From assembly GCA_050248155.1 (NCBI GenBank), contig JBFWSW010000013.1, forward strand, positions 1 to 64,000: 64,000 nucleotides of DNA. The letters run 5' to 3'. A program made the translations under genes and the position numbers. Below, one piece after another: positions 33,836 to 43,629 of this stretch; positions within the stretch are counted from its first letter, which is position 1; each line of letters starts with the position of its first letter. Origin of the DNA: VFMC01 sp050248155. GTDB lineage: Bacteria > Actinomycetota > Acidimicrobiia > Acidimicrobiales > Ilumatobacteraceae. The notes under the pieces were generated by a model, which worked only from the letters and a program-made list of their open reading frames with translations, did no database searches and was not told where the DNA came from.

Positions 33836-34102
33836 GTGACCGATCCGTACGTGCTCGAACAGCTCGGTCTGCGCTGCGGCGAGGCGATCCGATTCCGCCG
33901 CAACGGGACCGGTCGCTGGATCCTCGGGCGAGTGGCGGGCGTCGCGAGCGACGGCAGCATCCAGCTCTTCGACCCCGACGGCGCGGCGCGCAACCTGCGG
34001 CCCGCGATGGTCGAGGTCCGCCGTCCGGGCGCACGCGGGCGCCTGCAGTGGCGCCTGGTGAGCGACGTCGCGATCACGTGGGAGCAACTCGAGCTCTGGT
34101 AG
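33836..34102 (+). CDS. Conserved small protein, unknown
   Basis: 88 aa, mostly beta-strand: AIRFRRNGTGRWILGRVAGV, GSIQLFDPDGAARNL, and a closing WRLVSDVAITWEQLELW. It resembles an SH3-like barrel. Close relatives appear to occur in actinobacteria, but I know no function. The GTG start is chosen at the conserved N-terminus (TDPYVLEQLGL); the frame is open upstream into the SDR gene. Confidence 0.6.
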   Translation: MTDPYVLEQLGLRCGEAIRFRRNGTGRWILGRVAGVASDGSIQLFDPDGAARNLRPAMVEVRRPGARGRLQWRLVSDVAITWEQLELW

Positions 34103-34169
34103 CGCTTCGACCCCAGCGGCAGTCGCTCCGGTAACATCGGTGCCGCCGGCGGGCGGTACGGTCCGGGCG

Positions 34170-35213
34170 ATGGCCGTCCGACTCGAACCGTCCGACGAGT
34201 ACATGCACCCGCTCGGCCCCGAGCCGAACTTCAACGAGAGCATGTACATCAACTGCTTCGATCCCGACCAGCAGGTCGGTGGCTGGTTCCGCATGGGCAA
34301 CCGTGCCAACGAGGGCTACGCCGAGATGACCGTGTGCCTGTACCTCCCGCCCGAACGGGCCGATGCGCGGCGGACCGTCGCGTTCATGTACAAGCGGCCC
34401 ACCATCACCGACAACGACGCGTTCGACGCCGGCGGCATGCGCTGGACCATGGTCACCCCGTTCGAGGAGCTGCGCGTCGAGTACTCGGGGAAGGTGGTCG
34501 TCCTCGACGATCCCGAGCAGATGGCCGATCCGCGTGCGGCGTTCACTTCGAACCCGCACGTCGAGTGCGAGGTGCGTCTCGTCTTCACGGGGCAGGGCCG
34601 CGCCAGCATGTTCGGCGGCGAGCCCGACACGCCGCACGAAGCGCCGGGCGAGGAGTTCGCCAAGGGCCACTACGAGCAGCTGGTCCAGTCGACGGGCACC
34701 ATCCGTGTCGGCGAGCGCGAGTGGGAGATCGACGGGCACGGCCTGCGCGACCACTCGTGGGGCCCCCGCTTCTGGCAGTCGCCCTGGTACTACCGCTGGC
34801 TCACCGCGAACGTCGACCGTGACCTCGGCTTCATGGCCAGCCGGGTGGCCAAGCGCGACGGCCCTGGCACGCGCGGCGGGTTCGTGTGGGAGGACGGGCG
34901 CATGCACTGGTGCGACCACGTCGAGCTCTCGACGACCACCCGCGGCGACGACGCGTACCACGACCGGATCGAGGGCGTGCTGCGCTCGTCGCGCAGCAGC
35001 CGCGAGTGGCGGTTCACCGGCGAGGTGATCGACCTCATCCCGCTGCGCAACCGCCGCCAGGATCCCGACGGCAACTGGTTGATGACGCGCATCAGCGAGG
35101 GCATGACGAAGTGGACCGTCGAGTCCGATGCCTCCATCGGTCGCGTCGGCTACGGCATGAGCGAGTACCTCGACCAGATCATCGACGGTCGACCGGTCGG
35201 CCTCGCGGAGTAG
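34170..35213 (+). CDS. CrtC/AttH-like lipocalin-fold protein
   Basis: 347 aa, rich in Trp and Tyr. Two halves of beta-sheet: FNESMYINCFDPDQQVGGWF near the start and GHGLRDHSWGPRFWQSPWYY (about residues 191-210), the motif shared by hydroxyneurosporene-synthase-like and DUF7064/7065 proteins. In actinobacteria these genes often lie near steroid or lipid breakdown genes. Enzymatic role unproven. TACGGT 7 nt before ATG 34170. The 3' end overlaps the convergent protease gene by 35 bp. Confidence 0.72.
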   Translation: MAVRLEPSDEYMHPLGPEPNFNESMYINCFDPDQQVGGWFRMGNRANEGYAEMTVCLYLPPERADARRTVAFMYKRPTITDNDAFDAGGMRWTMVTPFEELRVEYSGKVVVLDDPEQMADPRAAFTSNPHVECEVRLVFTGQGRASMFGGEPDTPHEAPGEEFAKGHYEQLVQSTGTIRVGEREWEIDGHGLRDHSWGPRFWQSPWYYRWLTANVDRDLGFMASRVAKRDGPGTRGGFVWEDGRMHWCDHVELSTTTRGDDAYHDRIEGVLRSSRSSREWRFTGEVIDLIPLRNRRQDPDGNWLMTRISEGMTKWTVESDASIGRVGYGMSEYLDQIIDGRPVGLAE

Positions 35214-36372
35214 CCCAGCCGTCGGGTGGCGGCCCGAGGCGCGTGCGCAACGGATCGCGCACCAACGAGAGCCGCTCGAACGCGCTGGCGACATCCGACG
35301 GGCTGACGATGCCGACCAGTCGCCCGCCGCTCAGCACCAGGACCCGAGCGTTGACGTCGCGCTTGGTCGCGAGGACATCGAGCAAGGGGTCGTCCGGGCC
35401 GGCGGTGACGAGCTGATCGATCGGCGTGGCGACCGTCGTGATCGGCGTCGCGTGCCACCGATCCGGCGGGATCGAACCGACGTGCTTCGGCGTCACGACC
35501 CCGAGCAGCCGTCCGTCCTCGTCGACGACCGGGAACGACGACACGTGATGCCCGGGCCACGACCTGTGCACGAACTCCTCGACTGTGAGCCGGGCATCGA
35601 GCACGACCGGTTCGGTCGTCATCACGTCGCGCACCCGGATGTCGGCGAACGCCTGCCGCAGGTCGCTCTCGTTCATCTCCATGCGCGCCATCGAGACGAT
35701 CAGCCAACCGACGAGGGCCGTCCACAGCCCGGCCACGCCCACGAACGCGAACTCGACGACACCGAGAGCCACCAGGACCTGGCCGAGGATCCGGCCGGCC
35801 GCGGCGGCGGACCGTCGGGCTCGTTGCTGGTCACCCCACCGGTACCACAGCACCGCGGCGAGCACCCGTCCCCCGTCGAGAGGGGCACCGGGCAGCATGT
35901 TGAACAGCGCCAGCAGCACGTTGATCCCGCCCAGCCACGACAGCGCGGCGCCGAGCAGGTCGAGAGCACCGGCGACGTGCAGGGCCGCGGCTGCGACGAG
36001 GGATGCGATTCCGATGAGCAGGCTCATGGCCGGACCCGCCACCGCGATCCGGAGCTCGCTGCGCGCACTGCGGGCGTGCGACTGCAGCTTGGCGAGACCT
36101 CCGAACAGCCACAGCACGATGCTCTCGACGGGGACACCGTCCCGGTTGGCGACGACGGCGTGGCTCAGCTCGTGCGCCAGGATCGAACCGGCGAAGGCGA
36201 CCGCGGTGACGACCGCGGCGATCCAGTACTGCCAGGTCGGATACCCCGGCGCGGTGTCGGGAAGCAGTCGGGCACCCAAGCTCCAGCTCAGCAGCGCGAC
36301 GATGAGCAGCACGCTCCAGTGGACCCCGACGTCCACCCCGCCGATTCGGCCGAGCCGGAACGATGCCCTCAT
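35179..36372 (-). CDS. Site-2 protease family (M50) with CBS pair
   Basis: 397 aa. Six or so membrane segments; zinc motif HELSH in ILAHELSHAVVANRD and the second site NMLPGAPLDGGR. Residues about 250-385 are two CBS domains (VRDVMTTEPVVLDARLTVEE and a second after ATPIDQLV), which bind adenine nucleotides and could gate proteolysis. Substrate unknown; such enzymes may cut membrane-anchored regulators. ATG 36372 is preceded by GGAGCCGGAGG. Confidence 0.9.
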   Translation of the reverse strand: MRASFRLGRIGGVDVGVHWSVLLIVALLSWSLGARLLPDTAPGYPTWQYWIAAVVTAVAFAGSILAHELSHAVVANRDGVPVESIVLWLFGGLAKLQSHARSARSELRIAVAGPAMSLLIGIASLVAAAALHVAGALDLLGAALSWLGGINVLLALFNMLPGAPLDGGRVLAAVLWYRWGDQQRARRSAAAAGRILGQVLVALGVVEFAFVGVAGLWTALVGWLIVSMARMEMNESDLRQAFADIRVRDVMTTEPVVLDARLTVEEFVHRSWPGHHVSSFPVVDEDGRLLGVVTPKHVGSIPPDRWHATPITTVATPIDQLVTAGPDDPLLDVLATKRDVNARVLVLSGGRLVGIVSPSDVASAFERLSLVRDPLRTRLGPPPDGWATPRGRPVDRR

Positions 36373-36453
36373 GTGGCCTCCGGCTCCACCCTGCAACCAC
36401 GTCGGACCGTGGAGCCAGGGGCGAAGGTCATCGCCCTGCCGAGGAGCAGCCGA

Positions 36454-37182
36454 TCAGTTCAGGTCGTTACGCGCCACGAACCGCGCGGCCACGCCCGCGT
36501 CTCCCACGATGTCGAGACCATCGAGGGGCTGACGCCGCCACAGCGCGAGCAGGATGTCGCTCGCCGCACCGCGGATCGCGCAGTCGCCCTTCGCGTGCTC
36601 GCGCGTGATGTCGAACCCACCGGCCGAGTCGGGCCGGGCGGTCCACTCACCGGCGACGTCGGTGCAGTGGATGTGCACCGAGCCGTCGACCGACGGCGTG
36701 CCCTCCTTCGCGTGTCCCATGAAGAAGTGCAGGAACTCGTCGATGCCGTCGCTCGCCAGCTCGGCCTCGATCGGCATGTCGCGACGCGCGGCGAGGTCGG
36801 CGTCCCACCGGTGCACTGCGGTCTCGTGCGCCATGCGCCGGACGACCCACCCTGCGCTGTGGTCCGGCGTCCACGTCCAGACCACCGACTGCGGGTCGGC
36901 CTCCGTGAGCACTCGGACCGTCTCGGCGAACCCCGTGCGGTAGAAGTCGAGCAGCTCCGAATCCGCCGGACGGGGTGGCTCGACGTAGGTGCTGGGCGAG
37001 GTGAGCTGTTCGCGCACGACCGTCGTCCAGAACCAGTGCACCTCGGACAGGTGCCAGACCAGGTCGGCGACGTTCCAGCCCGGGCACGAAGGCACCGGCG
37101 CGTCGAGACCCGCGGCTGCGCACGATCCCGCGAACGCCTCGCCGTCTCGTTCGATGGCGGCCAGGTACGACGATCGATCCAT
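36454..37182 (-). CDS. Maleylpyruvate isomerase family, mycothiol-dependent enzyme
   Basis: 242 aa DinB-like four-helix bundle: CPGWNVADLVWHLSEVHWFW with a metal His, then MAHETAVHRWDADLAA with two more His ligands, and a C-terminal MDMPI domain. The family uses mycothiol as cofactor for isomerisation or detoxification. TAGGCT lies 7 nt before ATG 37182. Reaction not predictable. Confidence 0.87.
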   Translation of the reverse strand: MDRSSYLAAIERDGEAFAGSCAAAGLDAPVPSCPGWNVADLVWHLSEVHWFWTTVVREQLTSPSTYVEPPRPADSELLDFYRTGFAETVRVLTEADPQSVVWTWTPDHSAGWVVRRMAHETAVHRWDADLAARRDMPIEAELASDGIDEFLHFFMGHAKEGTPSVDGSVHIHCTDVAGEWTARPDSAGGFDITREHAKGDCAIRGAASDILLALWRRQPLDGLDIVGDAGVAARFVARNDLN

Positions 37183-37219
37183 GAGGTCGAGCCTACGTGG
37201 CGATGCGTCAGGCGACCGT

Positions 37220-38140
37220 TCAAACGCGGAGCGACGGGATGATCGTCGCGAGCTCGCGCCACTCCGCTGCGGGGAGCCCGCGAGGGTCGGCGGTCTGCAC
37301 CTGCACGCACACGTGATCAGCACCCGCGTCGAGGTGCGCCTGCACCCGTGCGGCGATCGCGTCGAGCGATCCCCACGCCACGATCGCGTCGACGAGCCGG
37401 TCGCTCCCCTCGCCGGCGAGGTCGTCGTCACCCCAGCCGAGGCGCCGGAGGTTGTTGGTGTAGTTGGGCAGGGCGAGGTAGGTCTTCATGAACCGGCGGG
37501 CGATCCGCCGGGCGGCTGCCGGGTCCGTCTCGAACACGACGGTCTGCTCGGGCGCGAGCAGCGCATGTGGTCCGAGCGTGTCGCGTGCGAGCGCTGTGTG
37601 CTCGATCGGCACGAAGTACGGGTGCGCGCCGACGCCGCGCTCGGCGGCCAGGCGCAGCATGCGCGGACCGAGCGCTGCCAACACGCGCTGGGGAGCGATC
37701 GACGGCTGCGCTCCGAAGAAGACGCCGGCGTCCATCGCATCGAGGTAGTCGACCATCGTGCTGTACGGCTTGTCGCCGTAGCGACCGCGATGCGCACCTT
37801 CCACCATCGGCTGGTGGCTGACGCCGACACCGAGCAGGAAGCGACCCGGGAAGGCCTCGCTCAGCGTGCGCCAACCCGCGTTCATCGTCATCGCCGTGCG
37901 TGCGTGGAGGCTGGCGATCCCGGTCGCCACCGTCATCCGGCGCGTGGCCGACAGCAGGAGCGCAGCGTTGGCGAACGGCTCACGCCCGACGGCCTCCGGC
38001 AGCCACAGCGCAGCGAACCCGAGCTCGTCGAGCTCGGCGGCCGCTTCCTGCGCCCGCGCCATCGGCTGCGGGTCGAGCTGGAAGGTCCAGATGCCGAGTG
38101 GACCGAGCTGGGGAGGCGAGGTGTCATCGGTGGAAGTCAC
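37220..38140 (-). CDS. LLM-class F420-dependent oxidoreductase
   Basis: 306 aa TIM-barrel of the luciferase-like family: LGIWTFQLDPQPMARAQEAA, LWLPEAVGREPF, GRFLLGVGVSHQPMVEG (flavin phosphate loop) and HVCVQVQTADPRG at the end. F420 rather than FMN use is inferred from the actinobacterial branch. GTG 38140 has TACGGT 6 nt upstream. The gap to the divergent peptidase gene is 43 bp. Confidence 0.86.
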   Translation of the reverse strand: MTSTDDTSPPQLGPLGIWTFQLDPQPMARAQEAAAELDELGFAALWLPEAVGREPFANAALLLSATRRMTVATGIASLHARTAMTMNAGWRTLSEAFPGRFLLGVGVSHQPMVEGAHRGRYGDKPYSTMVDYLDAMDAGVFFGAQPSIAPQRVLAALGPRMLRLAAERGVGAHPYFVPIEHTALARDTLGPHALLAPEQTVVFETDPAAARRIARRFMKTYLALPNYTNNLRRLGWGDDDLAGEGSDRLVDAIVAWGSLDAIAARVQAHLDAGADHVCVQVQTADPRGLPAAEWRELATIIPSLRV

Positions 38141-38183
38141 ACCGCAACCGTATGCACGGAGGCTCGCGATACCGTCACCGGTC

Positions 38184-40166
38184 ATGTCCCACCGATCCAT
38201 CGCCGAGACGATCATCGGCTCCGTCGTGCAGGCCTCCGCTCCGGCGGTGTCACCCGACGGATCGCTGATCGCCTTCGTCGTCACCCGAACGGACCTCTCG
38301 GAGAACACCTACAAGTCACAGGTGTGGCTCACGTCCACCGACGGCGCCATCGCACCGCACCCGGTCACCGGTGGCGACCACGACGGTCAGCCGGCGTGGA
38401 GCCACGACGGGACCTCGCTGGCGTTCACGTCGCGGCGGGGCGAGAAGGACAACGAGACCACGCTCCACGTGCTACCGGTCGGGCGCACGGGCGAGGTCCG
38501 CACGATCGCCACGATGCCCGATGGTGTCGGCACTCCCCGATTCAGCCCCGACGGCCAATACGTCGCGTTCACGAGTCGCACCCGCGATCCCCGCTACGAC
38601 GCGAAGGACGAGAGCTGGCAGGCGCCACGCAAGATCGAGCGGTTCTTCAGCCGGCTCGACAACGAGGGCTGGATCGTCGATCGACCGCAGCACGTGCACA
38701 TCGTCCGCACGGACGGTTCCGCGCCGCCTCGCAACCTGACGCCCGGTCCGTTCCAGCACGACGGCATCGCCTGGACGCCCGACTCGTCCGGCATCGTCAC
38801 GTCCGCACAACGACACGACACCTGGGACCTCGACTTCGCCACCGATCTCTACCTGGTCGGGCTCGACGGCACGATCACCGCGCTCACCGCGCAGACCGGT
38901 GTGTACCAACAGCCGTCGGTCTCACCCGACGGGACGACCGTGGCGTTCCTCGGCATGGACGACAGCTCGACGTTCCCGCAGAACATCCGCGTCGGGATCG
39001 TGCCGATCACCGGCGGGCCACACCGCTTCGTCAGCAGCGCGCTCGACCGAACCTTCCAGACCACGGCCGGTTGGCGCCCACCCGTGTGGACGGGGGACTC
39101 GACGCTGCTCGGGACGGCCGAGGACCGCGGCGAGACGCATCTGTTCGAGGTCCGCACCGACGGCGCCGCGCCGGTCCCCCGCACATCGGGCGCGATCACC
39201 GTGAAGTCCTTCGACGCAGCCGCCGGCACGATCGCTGCGACGATCGGCTCGGTCGACGCCGTGGCCGACCTCTTCGTCATCGACGCCGATGCCCCCCGAC
39301 GGGTCACCGACTTCGCCGCCCGGTACGCGCAGGCGGCCGACCCGCAATCGTGGGAGCGCATCGTCGTGCCGAGCACCGACGGCACCGTCGAGATCGACGC
39401 ATGGATCATGCGCCCCGTCGACTTCGATCCCTCCCAGTCGTATCCGGTCATCGTCAACGTCCACGGTGGGCCCTACACGCAGTACGGCGAGAACCTGTTC
39501 GACGAGGCCCAGTTCCAGGCAGCAGCGGGCTTCGTCGTCGTCATGTGCAACCCCCGCGGGGGTTCGGGGCGCGAGGCCACATGGGGTCAGGCGATCATGG
39601 GACCCAAGCACCCCGTCACGCCAGGGACCGGATGGGGCACCGTCGACGTCGACGACGTCCTCGCCGTCCTCGATCACGTGCTGGCGACCATTCCGTTCTG
39701 CGATCCCGATCGCGTGGGCATGCAGGGCGGCAGCTACGGCGGGTTCATGGCCACGTGGCTCGCCGGTCACCACGGTGAGCGCTTTCGTGCCATCTGCAGC
39801 GAGCGCGCCGTGAACAACATGCTGAGCGAGGAGTGGTCGAGCGACATCGGTTCGATGTTCCGCGTCGAGCACGGCCCGTCACACCTCGACGATCCCGACG
39901 CCTACCTGCAGATCAGCCCCGTGCGGTGGGCCCGCGACATCCACGTGCCGATGCTCCTGCTGCACAGCGAGAACGACCTGCGCTGCCCGATCAACCAGGC
40001 AGAGGAGCTGTTCATGGCGCTCCGACTGCTCGGCCGCGATGTCACGTTCTACCGCTTCCCCGGCGAGGGACACGAGCTGTCGCGCAGCGGCTCTCCCGTG
40101 CACCGGGTGCAGCGCGCCGAGATCATCCTCGACTTCTTCGCCGAGAAGCTCGCCCCCGCGTCGTAG
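38184..40166 (+). CDS. S9 prolyl oligopeptidase-family peptidase
   Basis: 660 aa. N-terminal beta-propeller (about 1-400) with WD40-like blades (APAVSPDGSLIAFV, PAWSHDGTSLAFTSRRGE, TPRFSPDGQYVAFTSR), then the alpha/beta hydrolase domain: VNVHGGPYTQYGENLF, nucleophile GMQGGSYGGFMATW, SENDLRCPINQAE (Asp) and PGEGHELSRSG (His). No signal peptide, so cytoplasmic; acylaminoacyl- or oligopeptidase. TACCGT 8 nt before ATG 38184. Confidence 0.92.
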   Translation: MSHRSIAETIIGSVVQASAPAVSPDGSLIAFVVTRTDLSENTYKSQVWLTSTDGAIAPHPVTGGDHDGQPAWSHDGTSLAFTSRRGEKDNETTLHVLPVGRTGEVRTIATMPDGVGTPRFSPDGQYVAFTSRTRDPRYDAKDESWQAPRKIERFFSRLDNEGWIVDRPQHVHIVRTDGSAPPRNLTPGPFQHDGIAWTPDSSGIVTSAQRHDTWDLDFATDLYLVGLDGTITALTAQTGVYQQPSVSPDGTTVAFLGMDDSSTFPQNIRVGIVPITGGPHRFVSSALDRTFQTTAGWRPPVWTGDSTLLGTAEDRGETHLFEVRTDGAAPVPRTSGAITVKSFDAAAGTIAATIGSVDAVADLFVIDADAPRRVTDFAARYAQAADPQSWERIVVPSTDGTVEIDAWIMRPVDFDPSQSYPVIVNVHGGPYTQYGENLFDEAQFQAAAGFVVVMCNPRGGSGREATWGQAIMGPKHPVTPGTGWGTVDVDDVLAVLDHVLATIPFCDPDRVGMQGGSYGGFMATWLAGHHGERFRAICSERAVNNMLSEEWSSDIGSMFRVEHGPSHLDDPDAYLQISPVRWARDIHVPMLLLHSENDLRCPINQAEELFMALRLLGRDVTFYRFPGEGHELSRSGSPVHRVQRAEIILDFFAEKLAPAS

Positions 40167-40169
40167 CCG

Positions 40170-40952
40170 TCAGCCCTCCGCGAGCCACTCGTCGATCAGG
40201 CGACGGGCGATCGAGATGCGCGGCGGGATGTCGGGCATCTCGTCTCGCCGGTACCACTGGGCATCGACGATCTCGGTCGGGTCGCACGCGATCTCCCCTG
40301 ACTGCCACTCCGCACGGAAGCCGATCATCAGGCTGTGCGGGAACGGCCATGGCTGGCTTCCTCGGTACGTGACGTCGCCGACGGTGATGGCGACCTCCTC
40401 GAACACCTCGCGCACGACAGCCTGCTCGAGGCTCTCGCCGGGTTCGACGAAGCCGGCCAGGCAGCTGTACATCGGCGCCCGGAACTGCACGCCTCTCGCG
40501 AGCAGCGCCTGCTGATCCGGGCCCGGCCCGCCGCGTGTGACGAGGGTGATCATCGCCGGGGCGAGCCTCGGGTACGCCAGCAGACCGCACGACGGGCAGC
40601 GCATCGACCGGTCCGAGACCGACGCCTCGGTCTGCGTGCCGCAGCGCCCGCAGAAGCGGTGTGTGCGCGCCCACTCGGCCAGCTGCACCGCTCGCCCGGC
40701 GAGCGCCCACTCGATCTCGCTCGTGCGTCCGAAGTACGAGAAGAGGTCGAGCGCGGCACCGAAGGACGGGTCCTCCCCGTGCGGCACGTCGACCGCCCAC
40801 AGACCCTCGTCGTCCAGGGTGCCGAGGTAGTGCTGCCCCGCGCCTTCGATCTCGATCCGGTCCGAGACGAACACCGACGAGCCGATCACGTGGATGTAGC
40901 GATGACGAGTGACGCTCTGGGGTGGTTGGAGCGCTGGGATGAATCGGTCCAT
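40170..40952 (-). CDS. nudC: NAD(H) pyrophosphatase / NAD-cap hydrolase
   Basis: 260 aa. Zinc ribbon with two Cys pairs (CGRCG and CPSCG, about 100-125), Nudix box GFVEPGESLEQAVVREVFEE, and the NudC-specific SQPWPFPHSLM downstream. The Gly near the end of the Nudix box is replaced by Ala (EEVAI), a mild variant. Hydrolyses NADH and can remove NAD caps from RNA. ATG 40952 fits TACGGT 7 nt upstream. Confidence 0.92.
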   Translation of the reverse strand: MDRFIPALQPPQSVTRHRYIHVIGSSVFVSDRIEIEGAGQHYLGTLDDEGLWAVDVPHGEDPSFGAALDLFSYFGRTSEIEWALAGRAVQLAEWARTHRFCGRCGTQTEASVSDRSMRCPSCGLLAYPRLAPAMITLVTRGGPGPDQQALLARGVQFRAPMYSCLAGFVEPGESLEQAVVREVFEEVAITVGDVTYRGSQPWPFPHSLMIGFRAEWQSGEIACDPTEIVDAQWYRRDEMPDIPPRISIARRLIDEWLAEG

Positions 40953-41014
40953 CACCTCCACCGTAGGCGCCGTCGGGCTGGGAGCCGTCGCCCGGAGGCT
41001 CGTAGGGTGGGCGC

Positions 41015-42211
41015 ATGACCTCCTCCTCCTCCTCCACCAGCGTCGTCATCGTCGACGCCGTCCGGACACCCATCGGACGACGCAACGGCGGGCTCGCCAC
41101 GATGCACCCCGCCGATGCGCTCGGTCTCGTGCAGCGAGCCATCGTCGACCGCACCGGCATCGACCCCGCCGACATCGGCCAGGTGGTCGGAGGGTGCGTC
41201 AGCCAGGTCGGTGAGCAGTCGTTCAACATCACCCGCACTGCGTGGCTCGCGGCGGGCCTCCCACTCTCGACCGCGGCCACCACCGTCGACACGCAGTGCG
41301 GCAGCAGCCAGCAGGCGACCAACCTCGCGACGTCGCTCGTCGGGGCCGGGGTGGTCGACGTCGCGCTCGCGTGCGGTGTCGAGCTCATGAGCCGGGTGCC
41401 GATCGGATCGAACAGCGGCAAGAACCTGGGGCTCGGCATCCCGATCCCCAAGGCGTACTTCGGCCAGTACGAGATGACCTCGCAGTTCGAGGGCGCCGAG
41501 CGAATCGCCGACAAGTGGGGCATCACTCGCGACGACACCGATCGGTTCGGGCTCGCGAGCCAGGAGCGAGCCGCCCGCGCGTGGGCAGAGGGCCGCTTCG
41601 ACGGCCAGTACATCACCGTGGAGGCACCCGACGTCGACGACGAGGGCAAGCCGACCGGCACGACGCACACCGTCGCTCGCGACGAGGGCATCCGCGAGAC
41701 GTCGCTCGACAAGCTCGCCACGCTCAAGCCGGTGGCCCGCGAGAACGGCGTGCACACCGCCGGCAACTCGAGCCAGATCAGTGACGGCGCCGCGGCGGTG
41801 CTGGTGATGACCGAGGAGCGCGCCGCCGCCCTGGGCCTCACCCCGCGAGCACGCGTGGTGGACACCTGCCTGGTCGGCGTCGACCCCGTGCTGATGCTCA
41901 CGGGGCCGATCGACGCGACACAGCGCCTGCTGTCGCGCACCGGCCTGTCGATCGACGACATCGACACCTTCGAGATCAACGAGGCGTTCGCCTCGGTCGT
42001 GCTCGCGTGGATGAAAGAGGTCGGGGCCGATCCCGAGAAGACGAACCCGAACGGTGGCGCGATCGCACTCGGCCATCCGCTCGGCGCGACCGGCGCCTTC
42101 CTCGTCACCAAGGCGCTCAACGAGCTCGACCGCACCAACGGCCGGTACGGCCTGATCTCGATGTGCTGCGGTGGCGGTCTCGGCACCGGCACGATCATCG
42201 AACGCCTCTGA
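41015..42211 (+). CDS. Acetyl-CoA acetyltransferase / steroid 3-ketoacyl-CoA thiolase
   Basis: 398 aa. Thiolase active site: nucleophile Cys95 in TQCGSSQQA, His in GGAIALGHPLGATG and Cys in MCCGGGLGTG; NEAF is present. Overall it resembles FadA5/FadA6-type enzymes of steroid and fatty-acid breakdown. The first residues are a Ser run (TSSSSSTS). TAGGGT 6 nt before ATG 41015. No partner beta-oxidation gene is adjacent. Confidence 0.92.
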   Translation: MTSSSSSTSVVIVDAVRTPIGRRNGGLATMHPADALGLVQRAIVDRTGIDPADIGQVVGGCVSQVGEQSFNITRTAWLAAGLPLSTAATTVDTQCGSSQQATNLATSLVGAGVVDVALACGVELMSRVPIGSNSGKNLGLGIPIPKAYFGQYEMTSQFEGAERIADKWGITRDDTDRFGLASQERAARAWAEGRFDGQYITVEAPDVDDEGKPTGTTHTVARDEGIRETSLDKLATLKPVARENGVHTAGNSSQISDGAAAVLVMTEERAAALGLTPRARVVDTCLVGVDPVLMLTGPIDATQRLLSRTGLSIDDIDTFEINEAFASVVLAWMKEVGADPEKTNPNGGAIALGHPLGATGAFLVTKALNELDRTNGRYGLISMCCGGGLGTGTIIERL

Positions 42212-42249
42212 CCCGTCTCCCAGCCCGCGCGCGACGATAGAAGTGCCGG

Positions 42250-42771
42250 GTGCGACGAGCGTGGGTGGTAGCGGCCTTCCTCGTCCTCGGCGCCTGCAGC
42301 GGTGGGACGAGGGACGAGCCGGGCCCAACGGCCGGCACGAGCGCGCCCACGGCGCTCGAGGCGAACGCAAGCGTCGTGCGGGTGGTCGACGGCGACACGA
42401 TCGTCGCCGACTTCGACGGCCGACGCGAGACGGTCCGGCTCATCGGGATCGACACGCCCGAGACGGTCAAGCCCGACTCGCCGGTCGAGTGCTTCGGGCC
42501 CGAGGCCTCGGCGTTCACCAAGGGCCTGCTGCCCGACGCGACGCCGATCCACGTCGAGCGTGACGTCGAGGCACGCGACGACTACGGGCGCCTCCTGGGG
42601 TACGTGTATCTGGCGAGAGACGGCATGTTCATCAACCTCGAGATCGTGCGGCAGGGTTACGCGACGTTGCTGACCTTCCCCCCGAACGTCACCCACGTCG
42701 ACGACTTCGTCGCCGCAGCGGAATCGGCCGAACGCCAGAACCTCGGCCTCTGGGGAGGGTGTTCCGGATAG
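42250..42771 (+). CDS. Secreted thermonuclease-like lipoprotein
   Basis: 173 aa. Lipobox LGAC near residue 16, a short Pro/Thr/Ala linker, then the SNase fold: VVRVVDGDTIVADFDG (metal Asp), VRLIGIDTPETV with the catalytic Arg and Asp, and RDDYGRLLGYVYL with the second Arg and neighbours. A surface-tethered DNA/RNA nuclease, likely for nutrient scavenging. GTG start. Confidence 0.85.
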   Translation: MRRAWVVAAFLVLGACSGGTRDEPGPTAGTSAPTALEANASVVRVVDGDTIVADFDGRRETVRLIGIDTPETVKPDSPVECFGPEASAFTKGLLPDATPIHVERDVEARDDYGRLLGYVYLARDGMFINLEIVRQGYATLLTFPPNVTHVDDFVAAAESAERQNLGLWGGCSG

Positions 42772-42783
42772 CGTGGCCGCCCG

Positions 42784-43629
42784 ATGGACGCCGTTGCACG
42801 GGGGCTCGCCGAACGTCTGGGGCATCCGGCCGATGCCAGGTTGCTCATCATCTCGTGCGACGACCTCGGGTCGTGCCACGCGGCCAACGAGGGTGTGTAC
42901 GCGGCGCTGCGCGACGGCGTCGCGACGTGCGCGTCGCTGATGGTGCCGGCGCCGTGGGCCCGGCACGCCGCCGCGGCCTACGACGGCGACGATCTCGGGG
43001 TGCACCTCACCCTCAACTGCGAGCACGAGAACTACCGGTGGGGGCCGATCACGCATGCCCCCTCACTGCTCTCGGGTGAAGGCGGCTTCCCCCGGAACGT
43101 GACCGATCTGTGGGAGCACGCCGACCCCGCCGAGGTCCTCCGCGAGTGCCGCGCCCAGATCGAGCGCGCGATCGCCTGGGGGATCGATGTCACCCACCTG
43201 GCGCCGCACCTGTCGTCGATCACGCTGCGGCCGGAGTTCTTCGACGTCTACATGGAGCTCGCGGTCGAGTTCCGCCTCCCCATCCGGCTCCCCTCGACGA
43301 TCAGCGAGGACGAGGCCGGCTTCCCGTTCCGGCAGCTCGCAGCCGACGAGGGGGTGCTCTTCCCCGACCACTTCGACCACGACTGGCGGGCCGGTAGCCG
43401 CGACCGCGTGTACCAGACCATCGGTTCGCTGCAGCCGGGCGTGACCGAGATCCACGTGCAGCCGGCGATCGACACACCCGAGGTACGGGCCATCACCGCC
43501 AACGCCGATGGGTGGATCGACGACCTGCGCCTGATGACCATCGATCACCAGCTGCGCGAGCTGCTCGTGGCCAGCGGGGCGGTGCTGATCGGCTACCGGG
43601 CGCTCAGGGACGCGATGCGAGCCGGCTGA
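42784..43629 (+). CDS. ChbG/HpnK-family carbohydrate deacetylase
   Basis: 281 aa. Metal site residues ISCDDLGSCHAANEGVY, GVHLTLNCEHENY and VTHLAPHLSS match the family (YdjC/ChbG), which removes N-acetyl groups from small oligosaccharides or acts on hopanoid precursors. TAGCGT lies 9 nt before ATG 42784. The 3' end overlaps the convergent SCP2-like gene by 26 bp. Confidence 0.82.
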   Translation: MDAVARGLAERLGHPADARLLIISCDDLGSCHAANEGVYAALRDGVATCASLMVPAPWARHAAAAYDGDDLGVHLTLNCEHENYRWGPITHAPSLLSGEGGFPRNVTDLWEHADPAEVLRECRAQIERAIAWGIDVTHLAPHLSSITLRPEFFDVYMELAVEFRLPIRLPSTISEDEAGFPFRQLAADEGVLFPDHFDHDWRAGSRDRVYQTIGSLQPGVTEIHVQPAIDTPEVRAITANADGWIDDLRLMTIDHQLRELLVASGAVLIGYRALRDAMRAG